64,000 nt of DNA from Gemmataceae bacterium. GTDB taxonomy: Bacteria; Planctomycetota; Planctomycetia; Gemmatales; Gemmataceae. Below are positions 8,716 to 18,061 of the stretch, piece after piece. The stretch covers positions 1 to 64,000 of the forward strand of contig JAIEPT010000066.1 in assembly GCA_019748295.1 (NCBI GenBank), in the 5' to 3' direction. The notes beneath the pieces were generated by a model, which was given only the letters and a program-made list of their open reading frames with translations, had not been told where the DNA came from and did no database searches. Each line of letters begins with the position of its first letter. Within the stretch, counting starts at the first letter, position 1. The position numbers and the translations under genes are program-made.

Positions 8716-9849
8716 ATGCGGATTTTTTCCACTGCAATCGCTCTCTTCGCCACGATGGCGCTCCTGGCGCCGCGCGTCGATGCGGGCGTGCGCGTGAAGG
8801 ATCTCGCGGATTTGCAAGGGTCCACCACCAATCAACTCGTCGGCGTCGGCCTTGTCGTTGGCCTCGACGGCACGGGGGGCAAAGCGACCGCCACGCAGCA
8901 GATGGCCGTGGACATGCTGCAGCGGTTCAAGATCAGCACGAAGATCATCGCCAACGCGCAGGGGGACGCGGTTTTCAAGTCGCAGAACATTTCGATGGTG
9001 ATGGTGACGGCCGACCTCGGTCCCTTCCATCGCCGCGGCGGCAAGGTGGACGTGACGGTTTCGGCGCTCGACGACGCCACGAGCCTCAACAACGGCGTAC
9101 TTCTTCGCACCCCGCTCAAGGGTTTCGACGGCATCGAGTATTTGATCGCTTCGGGCCCCGTCTCGACGGGCGGGTTCGCGTTCGCGGCGAACTCGGGCGG
9201 CGCCTCCACGGCGACCGCCCAGAAGAATCATCCGACCGTGGGCCGAATTCAAGGCGGCGGCGACGTCGTTCGCGAAGCGCGCGGCGAGATCCTCTGCCAA
9301 GGGCAGGTCCGCCTGATGCTCCGCGACCCCGATTACGCGACGGCGAAGTCGATCGCTCGCGGCATCAACGAACGTTTCGGACCGATCGGTTTCGCCATCG
9401 ACGCGGGGACGGTTCAGGTCGTGGTCCCACTCCATGAGATGCCGAATCTGGTCGGCTTCGTCGGCGATATCGGCAAGATCGAAATCGAACCGGAATCGCC
9501 CGCTCGCGTCGTCATCAACGAACGCACAGGGACCATCGTGGCGGGGCACAATGTTCGGCTCACGCCGGCCGTGGTGACGCATGGCAATCTCGCGATCACC
9601 ACGACGAACGAGCCAATCGCATCGCAACCGGCGCCTTTCGGCCGAGGCAAGACCGTGGTGTTGCCGCGAGGGAGCATCGGCGTAACGGAGCAGGGGGGCC
9701 AGGTACGCGTCATCGATCGCCCGACCATGACGGTCAACGATCTGGCGAACGCCCTGAACGCTTTGGGGGCATCGCCGCGCGATTTGATCGTGATCCTGCA
9801 AGCGCTCAAGCAAGCGGGAGCGCTGCACGCCGAGATCGTGAAGATGTGA
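8716..9849 (+). CDS. flgI: Flagellar P-ring protein FlgI
   Basis: FlgI (377 aa) forms the periplasmic P ring. It has a signal peptide (IFSTAIALFATMALLAPRVDA) and then the family-defining VRVKDLADLQGSTTNQLVGVG and GLDGTGGK. 'VVINERTGTIVAGHNVRLTPAVVTHGNL' and the C-terminal 'VNDLANALNALGASPRDLIVILQALKQAGALHAEI' follow. A TTG two codons earlier is possible, but the ATG at 8716 has GAGGA eight bases upstream. Length and domains are fully normal. Confidence 0.97.
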   Translation: MRIFSTAIALFATMALLAPRVDAGVRVKDLADLQGSTTNQLVGVGLVVGLDGTGGKATATQQMAVDMLQRFKISTKIIANAQGDAVFKSQNISMVMVTADLGPFHRRGGKVDVTVSALDDATSLNNGVLLRTPLKGFDGIEYLIASGPVSTGGFAFAANSGGASTATAQKNHPTVGRIQGGGDVVREARGEILCQGQVRLMLRDPDYATAKSIARGINERFGPIGFAIDAGTVQVVVPLHEMPNLVGFVGDIGKIEIEPESPARVVINERTGTIVAGHNVRLTPAVVTHGNLAITTTNEPIASQPAPFGRGKTVVLPRGSIGVTEQGGQVRVIDRPTMTVNDLANALNALGASPRDLIVILQALKQAGALHAEIVKM

Positions 9850-9860
9850 CGTCTTGCGTC

Positions 9861-10061
9861 TTGCTCCCCTCTCCCCTTTGGGGAGAGGGGCTGGGGGTGA
9901 GGGGAGAGAGCGGTGCATAATCTTGTTTCGCACTGCAAGCCCCAGGGTAAGCGCAGCGCACGCTGGGGATCGCTCCGAGCGCTACTTCGTGCACAACATA
10001 ACGTTGATGCGCCGCTCTCTCCCCTCACCCCTAACCCCTCTCCCCCAAGGGGAGAGGGGAA
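9861..10061. repeat. Inverted repeat pair, family A, with one family-B unit inside
   Basis: Arms at 9861-9912 and 10012-10061 are inverted copies of the family-A unit: 11-bp stem CCCCTCTCCCC / GGGGAGAGGGG around TTT, then GGGGGTGAGGGG. A family-B unit (9936-9973, CCCCAGGGTAAGCGCAGC...) sits between them. The element lies inside the flg operon between flgI and flgJ. Confidence 0.85.
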
Positions 10062-10084
10062 CCGGAAATTCAGGAGGTTAAGCC

Positions 10085-10405
10085 ATGGATGGCTTGTCCG
10101 CGATGCCGATGAGCGCCGCGTCGATGTTCGATCCCTCGGCTCTGGCGGGCCAAAAGATTGGAAGCGACCCGAAGGCGCAGCATGAAGTCGGCAAGCAGTT
10201 CGAGAGCGTCTTCGCCTCCGTGATGGTGAAGGAGATGCGCAGCTCGCTGGAGCCTGAAACCCTTTTCGGCGGCGACAAGGGAGATGTGCTCGGCGGGTTG
10301 TTCGATTTCTACATGGGACAGCACATCGCGCAAAGCGGCCGAATGGGCCTCGCGCAAGTGCTGCAACGGCAGTTGTTCCGCCAGGGGAGCCCGCCCGCAT
10401 CGTGA
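10085..10405 (+). CDS. flgJ: Rod-binding protein, FlgJ N-terminal domain only
   Basis: The 106-residue product corresponds to the FlgJ rod-binding domain. KQFESVFASVMVKEMRSSLEPETLFGGDKGD matches the family pattern '(a)xxFE(s)xF...mlk.mR', and 'YMGQHIAQSGRMGLAQVLQRQL' is the C-terminal helix. The peptidoglycan-hydrolysing domain found in enterobacterial FlgJ is absent, as in many non-proteobacteria, so another enzyme must open the wall for the rod. CAGGAGG precedes the ATG, and the stop overlaps the flgN start by four bases. Confidence 0.85.
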   Translation: MDGLSAMPMSAASMFDPSALAGQKIGSDPKAQHEVGKQFESVFASVMVKEMRSSLEPETLFGGDKGDVLGGLFDFYMGQHIAQSGRMGLAQVLQRQLFRQGSPPAS

Positions 10406-10923
10406 CCGCTGCAACGACTGACACGCTGGACCGGCTTGCCATGGACTGCCTGGTCCATTTCAAGGAAGAAGCCGCGCTGTTGCGCGAGGCCAATGTCGTC
10501 GCAACGGGGTTGGACGATGCGCTGAACGGCGGCCAGGCAGACGAGTGGCGTCAACTCCTCGCCAAAGCACAATCGCTGCCCGGCCAACTGGAATCGCTTC
10601 GTCCGCGCCGCGCTCGAATTCGCCTTCGTTTGCAAACCACGCTCGGCGGCACGATTCACGACGCATCGATTCGGCGACTTGTCGAGCGCCTTTCCCCCGA
10701 ACTTGGCGAGCCGCTCTTGCAGGTTCGCGCCGACCTCGCCGAGGCATGGGACACGCTGGCGAAGTTGCAGTTCCGCCAGACGGCCTTCGTGCGAATCTGC
10801 GGCGATTTCATTCGACGCATCATCGCCGATGGGGCAGGAGCGACACCGGTGGGCCCGCGCTATGGGCCTCATGGCCGACCGGTCGCCGCCACGATCGGCG
10901 CCGTCTTCGCCGCGAAGGGATAA
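10402..10923 (+). CDS. flgN: Flagellar export chaperone FlgN-like
   Basis: This is a 173-residue helical protein starting at GTG within a GTGA overlap with flgJ. It is placed directly before flgK and flgL, the hook-filament junction proteins that FlgN escorts to the export gate. Sequence resemblance to the FlgN family is modest: a long N-terminal helix with a 'EEAALLREANVVATGLDDAL' acidic region, then coiled-coil. The assignment rests mainly on size, predicted fold and position. Confidence 0.65.
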   Translation: MTAATTDTLDRLAMDCLVHFKEEAALLREANVVATGLDDALNGGQADEWRQLLAKAQSLPGQLESLRPRRARIRLRLQTTLGGTIHDASIRRLVERLSPELGEPLLQVRADLAEAWDTLAKLQFRQTAFVRICGDFIRRIIADGAGATPVGPRYGPHGRPVAATIGAVFAAKG

Positions 10924-10926
10924 TCC

Positions 10927-12888
10927 ATGTCGTCCCTCAACATCGGCCTGTCAGCGCTTCGCGTCACGCAGCGGCAACTCGAACTCGTCGGCCAAAACAT
11001 CGCGAATGCGAACACGCCCGGCTATCGTCGCAAAGAGGCGATTCTGGAGTCGGCGCCTGGCGGTTCGGCCGATGCGGGGCTCGGCGTCTCGATCAAGGAG
11101 ATTCGCCGGCTCAGCAACGACCTGCTCGAAAACGCGATTGTCCGAAACAACTCCGAAGCCAGCGACGTCGCCACCCAATCGAGTTACATGAATCAGGTCG
11201 AGACCTTGCTCGCGCCGGGCCAAGGTTCGCTTCAGGATCTGGTCGAAAAGTTCTTCAACGAAGCGCAGCGCCTTTCTTCGCGCCCCGACGACCTGACCCA
11301 GCGGCGCGTCACGCTGAATCTCGCCGATCAGTTGGCGGACCGCTTCAACTCCACGATCGACAGCTTCAAGCAGATCAACGCCGACTTGAACGTGCAAGCC
11401 AATCGTTCGGTGGACAGCATCAACTCGCTGGCCAGCCAGGTCGCGAAGTTCAACATGAGAATCGCCAGCGCGTCGATCAACGGCGCCGACGCGGGCGATT
11501 TGCTGGATAAGCGCGATTACCTGATCAAGCAGCTCGCTCAGGAAATGGACATCCGCGTCGTCCCCCAGGATTTCGGCTCGGTCAATATCCTCGCCGGCGG
11601 CACGCCTCTGGTTTTGGCGAACGACGTCTACAAGCTTCAATTCAACTTCGACGGCAAGCAGGGAACGGTAACCCGTGTCGGCTCGTCGCAACCCATCGAT
11701 TTGCAAGGCGGCCGCCTCGCGGGGCTGACGCGTTTCTTGAACTCGACGCTGCCCGCCGTGAAGTCGCAGTTCGATCAGTTCTCGCAAACACTTATCCAAA
11801 ACTTGGATGAAGTGCATGGCCGAGGATTGGGCCTCGATGGTCCCATGACGTTTCTTTCGGCCAACCGGGCGGCGCCTTCGTCGAATCAGCCGCTGGGTCT
11901 CTTGAACCTGTCCTATCCGCCGCAAAAGGGGACGATGACCATCACGGTCACGAATCTTGCGGATGGCTCGAAGAAGCAGGGCCAGATCGCGTTCGACCCC
12001 GCCGTCGATTCGCTCAACTCCGTGGCCGCGAAAATCGCAGCGATCCCGAACATGCAGGCCGTGGTGGACACGCAGTCGGGTTTGCTCAAGATCCTCGCGA
12101 AGCCGGGATACGGCTTCGATTTTTCAGGGACGATGTCCACCACGCCCGATGCGCAAAGCTGGACGGGAACCGCGGGAATCAAACTCGGCGGGGCCTATAC
12201 CGGCAAAACCAACGACACCTACGCCTTTAAGGTCATCGGTTCCGGGACCGTCGGCGTCACGCCGGGGCTGAAGCTGGAAGTGCGCAACTCGGCCAACGCG
12301 ATCGTCGGCTCCGTGGACATCGGCCAAGGATATTCGCCCGGCACGGATTTGCCGAACGTCGATGGCGTGGTCGCGAAGCTGCAGAGCGGCACGGTGGCGA
12401 GCGGCGATACGTTCTCGGTCAACGTCGTGGCCGACTCGGATAGCGCTTACCTGATTTCCGCCTTGGGGCTCAACAGCTTTTTCACCGGCGACCCCACGCA
12501 AGGACTCAACATTCGGCCCGACCTGCTTTCCAGCCCGGGCGGCTTCGCACTTTCCGCGACGGGTCAGCCCGCCGACAGCGGCAACCTCGCCCGCATCATC
12601 GCGCTTCGCGATCAGCGGGCCTTCAACAGCGGATCGCAGAATTACGGCCAATTTCTCACGGACATGGTCACCCAAGTCGGCGCTCAGGTATCGGACAACG
12701 AACTGCGATCGACTGCTCTCAACGATCTGGGCAAAAGCCTCGACGCGCAAAATCAGGCCTTCTCCGGCGTCGATCCCAATGAGGAACTCGCCCGCATGCT
12801 GAACTTCCAGCGCGGCTTCCAGATGGCCTCCCGCTACATCGTGGCCGTCAATCAAACGATGGACGAACTGTTCAACCTGGTGCGCTGA
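10927..12888 (+). CDS. flgK: Hook-associated protein 1, FlgK
   Basis: FlgK (653 aa) is the first hook-filament junction protein. The N-terminus (LNIGLSALRVTQRQLELVGQNIANANTPGYRRK) is the flagellar rod/hook signature. The FlgK block 'FFNEAQRLSSRPDDLTQRRVTLNLADQLADRFN' follows, and the C-terminus (EELARMLNFQRGFQMASRYI) is the conserved terminal coiled coil. The middle (about 300-540) contains extra beta domains. Three bases separate it from flgN and two from flgL. Confidence 0.96.
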   Translation: MSSLNIGLSALRVTQRQLELVGQNIANANTPGYRRKEAILESAPGGSADAGLGVSIKEIRRLSNDLLENAIVRNNSEASDVATQSSYMNQVETLLAPGQGSLQDLVEKFFNEAQRLSSRPDDLTQRRVTLNLADQLADRFNSTIDSFKQINADLNVQANRSVDSINSLASQVAKFNMRIASASINGADAGDLLDKRDYLIKQLAQEMDIRVVPQDFGSVNILAGGTPLVLANDVYKLQFNFDGKQGTVTRVGSSQPIDLQGGRLAGLTRFLNSTLPAVKSQFDQFSQTLIQNLDEVHGRGLGLDGPMTFLSANRAAPSSNQPLGLLNLSYPPQKGTMTITVTNLADGSKKQGQIAFDPAVDSLNSVAAKIAAIPNMQAVVDTQSGLLKILAKPGYGFDFSGTMSTTPDAQSWTGTAGIKLGGAYTGKTNDTYAFKVIGSGTVGVTPGLKLEVRNSANAIVGSVDIGQGYSPGTDLPNVDGVVAKLQSGTVASGDTFSVNVVADSDSAYLISALGLNSFFTGDPTQGLNIRPDLLSSPGGFALSATGQPADSGNLARIIALRDQRAFNSGSQNYGQFLTDMVTQVGAQVSDNELRSTALNDLGKSLDAQNQAFSGVDPNEELARMLNFQRGFQMASRYIVAVNQTMDELFNLVR

Positions 12889-12890
12889 TC

Positions 12891-14354
12891 ATGGACCTAC
12901 GCGTCACGATGAATACGCTGCTGTCGCGGACGCTCAGCGACGTCCGCAAGAACACTGATCAGCTCACGCGCTTGCAGGAAGAAATCGCCCAGAACAAGAA
13001 GATCCTCCGCCCTTCGGACGACCCGTTCGCCGCGGCCAGCGTCCTCGCGGGGAAGTCCTACGACGGCAGACTCGGCGCCTACGTCGACAACATCAAGAAC
13101 GCGAAGTCCGTCTTCGATGCCTCCGGCGCCTCGCTGCAGGAGGCCAACAACATCCTCGTGAAAGCACGCGGCCTCGCGTTGGAAGGAGCCAACTCGGTCA
13201 ACGATCCAGGTTCCCGGCAGGCGCTGGCTCAGGAAGTGGACCAACTCCTTGGGCGCTTGCTGGACGTCGCCAACAGCAAGTTCGACAATTCGTACCTATT
13301 CGGCGGCATCGACAACCGCACTCAGCCGTTTCAGGTCGCCGCTCGCGATTCGCAAGGGCAACTCGCCGCGGTTTCGTACATGGGGCAATCGGCCGCCAGT
13401 TTGCAGTCGGTCAGCGCCAACGCACAGGTGGCCGCCTTCTATCCGGGGAATCGCGTCTTCAGCAGCGTCCAGCGGCAGACGACGGTTTTTTCCGGGAATC
13501 CAACGGGCGCCAAGGCAGGCACGGGGACCGACAGCGCGACAGGGCAGGGGGCTCTGCTGATTCGCCACACGGCGACGACCTTCGCTTCTGGTTCCGGCGT
13601 GCAGGCGGGGTCAAGTTCCGCGAACGGCGATACCATTCTCGGCCCCGCCGGCGCTCATTCGCTCGTCATCAACGACACGAGCGGAACCGGAGCTAGCGGA
13701 ACCGTTTCGCTCGACGGCGGCGCGCAGGTTCCCTTCACCAGTGCCGACGGCAATCTCAAGGTGCTCGGACCCACCGGGCAGGTCGTCTATCTCGACATGT
13801 CCGCGATCACGCCGGGCTTCAACGGTTCCGTCGCGTTGACGGCGGATGGCGACATGTCGCTCGATCAGGGCGCCACCTACACGCCCATCAACTTCTCGGC
13901 GAATCAGACGATTGCCGATTCGCGAAACGGAACGGTCGCCAACATCGACACGACGCAGGTTCAACTCGCCGGGACGAACCGCCTCGACTTCGCGGGAACG
14001 TTTGATGCGTTTTCGCTGCTGATCGCGCTGCGCGACGACCTGCGAAACGCCAACAACCTCGGCGACGCGGATCTTGCGAAGACCATCTCGAGCCGAGTCG
14101 GCGAGTTCGATCGCGTGAAGGGAAGCGTGCTCGATGCGTTGGGCGAACAGTCCGCAAACGCTCAAAACTTGCAGTCGTTGCAATCGTATTTGGAAGATCA
14201 GCAACTCGAAACGAAGAAGCGAGTTTCCACGCTCGAAGAGCCCGACATCGCGGGGTTGGTCGTCAAAATGCAAGGTTTGCAGAGCATGCTGCAACTGAGC
14301 TTGTCTGCCTACTCGCGAATTCTCGACACCTCGTTGCTCAACTACATCCGCTAG
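12891..14354 (+). CDS. flgL: Hook-associated protein 3, FlgL
   Basis: FlgL (487 aa) joins the hook junction to the filament and is flagellin-like at both ends. The N-terminal pattern RVTMNTLLSRTLSDVRKNTDQLTRLQEEIAQNKKILRPSDDP is the FlgL/flagellin D0-D1 helix. 'FDNSYLFGGIDNRTQPF' is a FlgL hallmark, and the C-terminus (VVKMQGLQSMLQLSLSAYSRI) is typical. It is longer than enterobacterial FlgL because of a central insertion. It is the last gene of the flagellar run. No csrA or fliW follows, although these often do in other phyla. Confidence 0.94.
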   Translation: MDLRVTMNTLLSRTLSDVRKNTDQLTRLQEEIAQNKKILRPSDDPFAAASVLAGKSYDGRLGAYVDNIKNAKSVFDASGASLQEANNILVKARGLALEGANSVNDPGSRQALAQEVDQLLGRLLDVANSKFDNSYLFGGIDNRTQPFQVAARDSQGQLAAVSYMGQSAASLQSVSANAQVAAFYPGNRVFSSVQRQTTVFSGNPTGAKAGTGTDSATGQGALLIRHTATTFASGSGVQAGSSSANGDTILGPAGAHSLVINDTSGTGASGTVSLDGGAQVPFTSADGNLKVLGPTGQVVYLDMSAITPGFNGSVALTADGDMSLDQGATYTPINFSANQTIADSRNGTVANIDTTQVQLAGTNRLDFAGTFDAFSLLIALRDDLRNANNLGDADLAKTISSRVGEFDRVKGSVLDALGEQSANAQNLQSLQSYLEDQQLETKKRVSTLEEPDIAGLVVKMQGLQSMLQLSLSAYSRILDTSLLNYIR

Positions 14355-14443
14355 CGCCTCGCCAAATCTCGCAATTTGCCTGCGGCTCCTCGCTTGGCGT
14401 GAATTTGATATTCAAGCGTTCACCATAAGGCCTGTCGGCCGAA

Positions 14444-14457
14444 AAGTTTGCAAACTT
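14444..14457. promoter_or_regulatory. 14-bp perfect palindrome, possible operator
   Basis: AAGTTTGCAAACTT is a perfect palindrome in the only intergenic stretch before the amidotransferase-like gene. A TACTAT hexamer (14492-14497), possibly a -10 box, lies 35 bases downstream. CAGCTGATTC occurs twice in direct repeat (14506-14515 and 14520-14529). Operator function is inferred from symmetry and position only. Confidence 0.35.
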
Positions 14458-14579
14458 GAGAATTTGTTCTGGAAATCGGAAAATCGTCCGGTACTATTCC
14501 CTCCGCAGCTGATTCCCGCCAGCTGATTCGCGAAGCCATGGTTGGCTTTCGCTCTCGACAATGCGGAAAGGAGTCCCTC

Positions 14580-15311
14580 ATGTTCGCCATTCCCACTCCG
14601 GACGTTCGTATCGCCATCTACGGTTCCGAGGTCACGACCCCGGGGCGCGGCGTTGGCCTATGGTCTGCCGGCTATCGCGGCGCGGTGGTTGCCGCCGGAG
14701 CCGATCCGGTCTTTCTCGAACCGAACGACGGCAGCGAATCGTGGGACGATCTCATCGGCGACTGCATCGGCGTCGTCGTGTGCGGCTTCGAAGGAGCCGA
14801 CCGTCAGCGCGGCGATCTCGAATCGCTCTGCCTCTGGGCCCGATCCCGCTCGTTCCCGATCCTCTCGATCGACAACGGCCTGCTCGCCATGAACGCGGCC
14901 TTCGGCGGCCTCAATCACCAAAGCCTCGCCCGGGAATTGCCCGAGGCGCTGCAGCATCGCCATCCCCCCGAACCCGGCCTGCGCCACGCCATCATGGTCG
15001 AAGACGGCACTCGGCTCGCGAAGGTTTATGGCGAAGGCGAAATCGTCGTCAACAGCGAGCATCGCGAAGGCATTCAACGCCCCGCGAAGGGTTTCGGCGT
15101 CTCCGCCAAGGCCCTCGACGGCGTGATCGAAGCGATCGAATTCCAAGGCGACAAGTGGTTCGCGATGGGCGTGCAATGGCAGCCCGCCTCGGCCACCGCT
15201 TCAGGGCTCGATATCCAGGTCTTCCGCGCGTTGATCGACGCGGCCAAGAACCCGCAACCGGCTCCCGCCCCGGTCGCTCGCAAGGTCCGCTCGATGGCTG
15301 GCGCAGCGTGA
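14580..15311 (+). CDS. Class I amidotransferase-like (peptidase C26 family) protein lacking the catalytic triad
   Basis: The 243-residue product resembles gamma-glutamyl-GABA hydrolase/PuuD-type class I amidotransferases. The fold order is kept: an N-terminal Rossmann-like half, 'FPILSIDNGLLAMN' where the family has G-I-C-R-G, 'VNSEHREG' for VNS-x-H, and 'MGVQWQPAS' for the VQWHPE box. The nucleophile Cys (near residue 97), the His and the Glu of the triad are all replaced (SIDN and WQPA), so it is unlikely to hydrolyse glutamine-type amides. GGAAAGGAG lies ten bases before the ATG. An upstream in-frame ATG (14538) lacks such a site. It is probably a ligand-binding or regulatory homologue. 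Function unknown. Confidence 0.7.
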   Translation: MFAIPTPDVRIAIYGSEVTTPGRGVGLWSAGYRGAVVAAGADPVFLEPNDGSESWDDLIGDCIGVVVCGFEGADRQRGDLESLCLWARSRSFPILSIDNGLLAMNAAFGGLNHQSLARELPEALQHRHPPEPGLRHAIMVEDGTRLAKVYGEGEIVVNSEHREGIQRPAKGFGVSAKALDGVIEAIEFQGDKWFAMGVQWQPASATASGLDIQVFRALIDAAKNPQPAPAPVARKVRSMAGAA

Positions 15312-15320
15312 ACTGCATTT

Positions 15321-15425
15321 CTCCCCTCTCCCTCCGGGAGAGGGGCCCGGGGGTGAGGGCGAGTGACGTGGCGTCTTGCGAAGATGTACCCACACCCAGC
15401 CCGCTCCCAAAGAGAGCGGAGATGA
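15321..15425. repeat. Family-A repeat with a degenerate inverted partner
   Basis: The left unit at 15321-15362 has the 10-bp stem CCCCTCTCCC / GGGAGAGGGG around TCC and then GGGGGTGAGGG. A decayed inverted copy covers about 15388-15425. It lies between convergent genes. Confidence 0.75.
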
Positions 15426-15474
15426 TGTCCTGCCGCCAGGCTAAATCGTGCCACACGCTATGGGATCGCGAGCG

Positions 15475-17904
15475 TCATTTCTTGGCGCGGAGGCGGGCTA
15501 ACGTCTCGGCGGCTTCGCGGCGCAGGTTCTCTTCGGGGGCGCCGGTCGATAACTCGGAAAGCGCCTTCATCGACGCATCATTGCCCACTTGTTCGAGCAC
15601 AAGCAGCACGCGCCGTTGGCGAAGCCGCTCTTGATGCAGCGTGATGGCGCCCGGCACGTTGAGCCTTTGAAGCAACCGTTCCGCGCGGCGCTTCCCTTCG
15701 GGGCCCGGCGGGTTGTCCGCTACTTCGCGGAGGCCCGCTTCCACCCATCGGCCATAGCGTTCCAACTCGGCAGTCGCTTTTTCGCGCGTGTTGAACTTGG
15801 AATCGTTGAGATCCGTCAGCAGTTTTTTGATCTTCTCCGGATCGACCAGATAGAGTTGTTTGGAAAGGAAGACGGCCCCCTCCGGCGCGGCAATCAGCGA
15901 CCACGCCGCTCGCATGCCCCGGTTCGCGTCCACCATCGCGAGTTCCTGCCAACGGCCTTGCAACTCAGGTTGCGGCAAGGCCAACGCGGGGAGCGTTCCG
16001 TCGGGGGCGAGTCCGCTGACGTCCCAAAGCAGGAAGCAACCGTCAGCTCCCGCGGACACCAACGTGCGGCCATCGGGCGTGAAATCAATCGCGGAAACCG
16101 GACCTTCGTGCCCCTGGCCGATGAACACCTTGGAACCGCCGAAGGCTTCCCACATGCGCACGGTTTTGTCCGCACACGCTGCCGCAATGGTTCGGCCATC
16201 CCCGCTGACGGCCACGGCGTGGATCGCGCTGCGTGCCCCTTCGTAGCCCTGCACTTCCTTCGCCGATGCGACATCGATCAATCGAACAATGCCGTCGAAG
16301 GATCCAACGGCAAGCATTCGGCCGTCCGGCATGAAGGCGAGCGAGGCGACCATCGGCTGCTCCTTGGCTGGCCCGTCGGGATGCGGATCGAAGCGGCGTT
16401 GTTCGTTGCCCGTTTCCGCATCGGCAATCATGAGCTTGGTTCGGGCGCCTACGGCAAGCGTCTTGCCGGCTCGATCGAAGGCGAAGGCCTGGATCGGCGC
16501 GGGGAGCTTCCAGGTGAAGAGTTTCTTCTTCGCCGGTAGGTCCCACAAATCCGCGGACCCTGAATGAAATCCCACCGCCAGCCGCTCACCGTTCGGCGAC
16601 ACGGCGACCGAGAGGACGGGTGAGTCGCCGGCAAGGGGCAGTTCGTAAGCGAGTTTTCCTTGCTGCGGGTTCCAGGCTTGAAGCGTCTGGCTTGCGGAAC
16701 CGGCGATGAAGGCGAGTTTTTGCTTTGCGGAAACCGCAAGGGCGAATGTCTGCTGTTGCTCGCCTGGCGTGGCGACAGCGAAGGTACGCAGCGGTTTCGC
16801 TTCGTTGCGATTCCAAACGACAGCGTTACCGTCTTCGGTGATGCCGAGCCAAGTTTGACCCTGATCCATAGTTGTGGCTTGAACGATCGGCCCACTGATG
16901 CCATCTTCCGCATCGGGGACAGCGATTCCTGTCGTCACGTCGAACAATTTGATGCGGTGCGACGCGCCAGCCGCCGCCAACATCGTGCCATCAGGCGAGA
17001 GGGCGAACGCGTCGCCGAAACCCCAACCTGCTTGAATCTTTCGCAACGGCTTGCGTGCGGCCCAATCCCATACGATGGCGTCGCCATTGCGGCTGCCGGA
17101 GACGAGCGTCTTCCTATCAGCGGAGAAGAGCAGGGCGACGACCGGATGTTCATGACCCGGCGCCTCGGCCTCCACCTTTCCCTGGTCGCGATCGACGACC
17201 AATAGTTTCCCCGAGGCGCCCGCCGCGATGCACTTTCCGCCGGGCAAGGGGACCACCGCGTGAATGACGGTCTTCAGCGTGAGCTGCTTGATCGGGTTGC
17301 CGTCGGGCTGCCACCAGCGCAGACTGCGGTCGCCGCCGGCCGTCAGCAGTTGGCCATCTTCCCCGTAAGCGATTGCCGTGACTTCTTCGGAATGCGGCTT
17401 GATCGTTTTCACGAGACGGCGCGAGTCGGCGATGTAGATGTGGACCTCGCCGTCCGTCCCTGCGAGCGCGATGCGTCCCCCCTGCGGGGACAGGGCGGAC
17501 ATGCGAATGTTCGAAGGGGTCGTGTCGAGTTTCGCCATCGGTCGGCCGGATTCGCGGTCCCAGACCTTGAAGCCGAACAAGGGGCCTGAAGCGACCACGG
17601 TCTTGCCGTCGGCAGGCAAATGGATCGATTGGATCCAGGCTTCATCGAAAATCTGGAGGGCCTTCCCGCTCGCGATCTCCCAGGCTCGGCCTGGATCGTC
17701 GCCGCCGCCGGCATAGAGGCGTTTGCCGTCGGCCGAAAACGTCAGGCATTGAATCGCGCTGCCATGCCGCAGGCGGTTGGATCCCAGTCGGCGAATTGGT
17801 TTGCGAATCAGGGCGAGGTCGGCGGTTTGAGCGATCAGCCCCATGGCGAACGCGAAGAGACAGACCGTCGCCGTCGCCCATCGGAGTGCGAAACGCCCCT
17901 TCAT
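15475..17904 (-). CDS. Secreted WD40-repeat protein with C-terminal HEAT-like tail
   Basis: The 809-residue product has a signal peptide (TVCLFAFAMGLIAQTA), then about a dozen WD40 blades across residues 45-640. Typical strands such as 'AIQCLTFSADGKRLYAGGGDD' and 'HPVVALLFSADRKTLVSGSR' are seen, as is 'PVSAIDFTPDGRTLVSAGADG'. Two seven-bladed propellers would fit. The tail (about 690-809) reads 'LLTDLNDSKFNTREKATAELERYG...KRRAERLLQRL', a planctomycete HEAT-like module often fused to WD40 domains. It probably acts as a protein-interaction scaffold in the periplasm or at the cell surface. No enzymatic motif was seen. It is divergent from the next small secreted gene. Confidence 0.88.
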   Translation of the reverse strand: MKGRFALRWATATVCLFAFAMGLIAQTADLALIRKPIRRLGSNRLRHGSAIQCLTFSADGKRLYAGGGDDPGRAWEIASGKALQIFDEAWIQSIHLPADGKTVVASGPLFGFKVWDRESGRPMAKLDTTPSNIRMSALSPQGGRIALAGTDGEVHIYIADSRRLVKTIKPHSEEVTAIAYGEDGQLLTAGGDRSLRWWQPDGNPIKQLTLKTVIHAVVPLPGGKCIAAGASGKLLVVDRDQGKVEAEAPGHEHPVVALLFSADRKTLVSGSRNGDAIVWDWAARKPLRKIQAGWGFGDAFALSPDGTMLAAAGASHRIKLFDVTTGIAVPDAEDGISGPIVQATTMDQGQTWLGITEDGNAVVWNRNEAKPLRTFAVATPGEQQQTFALAVSAKQKLAFIAGSASQTLQAWNPQQGKLAYELPLAGDSPVLSVAVSPNGERLAVGFHSGSADLWDLPAKKKLFTWKLPAPIQAFAFDRAGKTLAVGARTKLMIADAETGNEQRRFDPHPDGPAKEQPMVASLAFMPDGRMLAVGSFDGIVRLIDVASAKEVQGYEGARSAIHAVAVSGDGRTIAAACADKTVRMWEAFGGSKVFIGQGHEGPVSAIDFTPDGRTLVSAGADGCFLLWDVSGLAPDGTLPALALPQPELQGRWQELAMVDANRGMRAAWSLIAAPEGAVFLSKQLYLVDPEKIKKLLTDLNDSKFNTREKATAELERYGRWVEAGLREVADNPPGPEGKRRAERLLQRLNVPGAITLHQERLRQRRVLLVLEQVGNDASMKALSELSTGAPEENLRREAAETLARLRAKK

Positions 17905-18061
17905 GTCATGCCGCTCCTGAGCCCAGGGAGATAAACAGTATTGTAAAGACGAAAGACTTCCTGGATTCGGTCGGCCAAACGCTCGTCTTCGCGCCGTCTT
18001 CCCGAAGGGGTATCATCGCCCCAGTGCTTGAACGCCGCTGCCGGCCGCCGGGAGATTCGCC

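Noticed and set aside
14355-14579. csrA or fliW expected behind flgL
   Set aside because: No short frame with the characteristic sequence was found in any frame of this gap.
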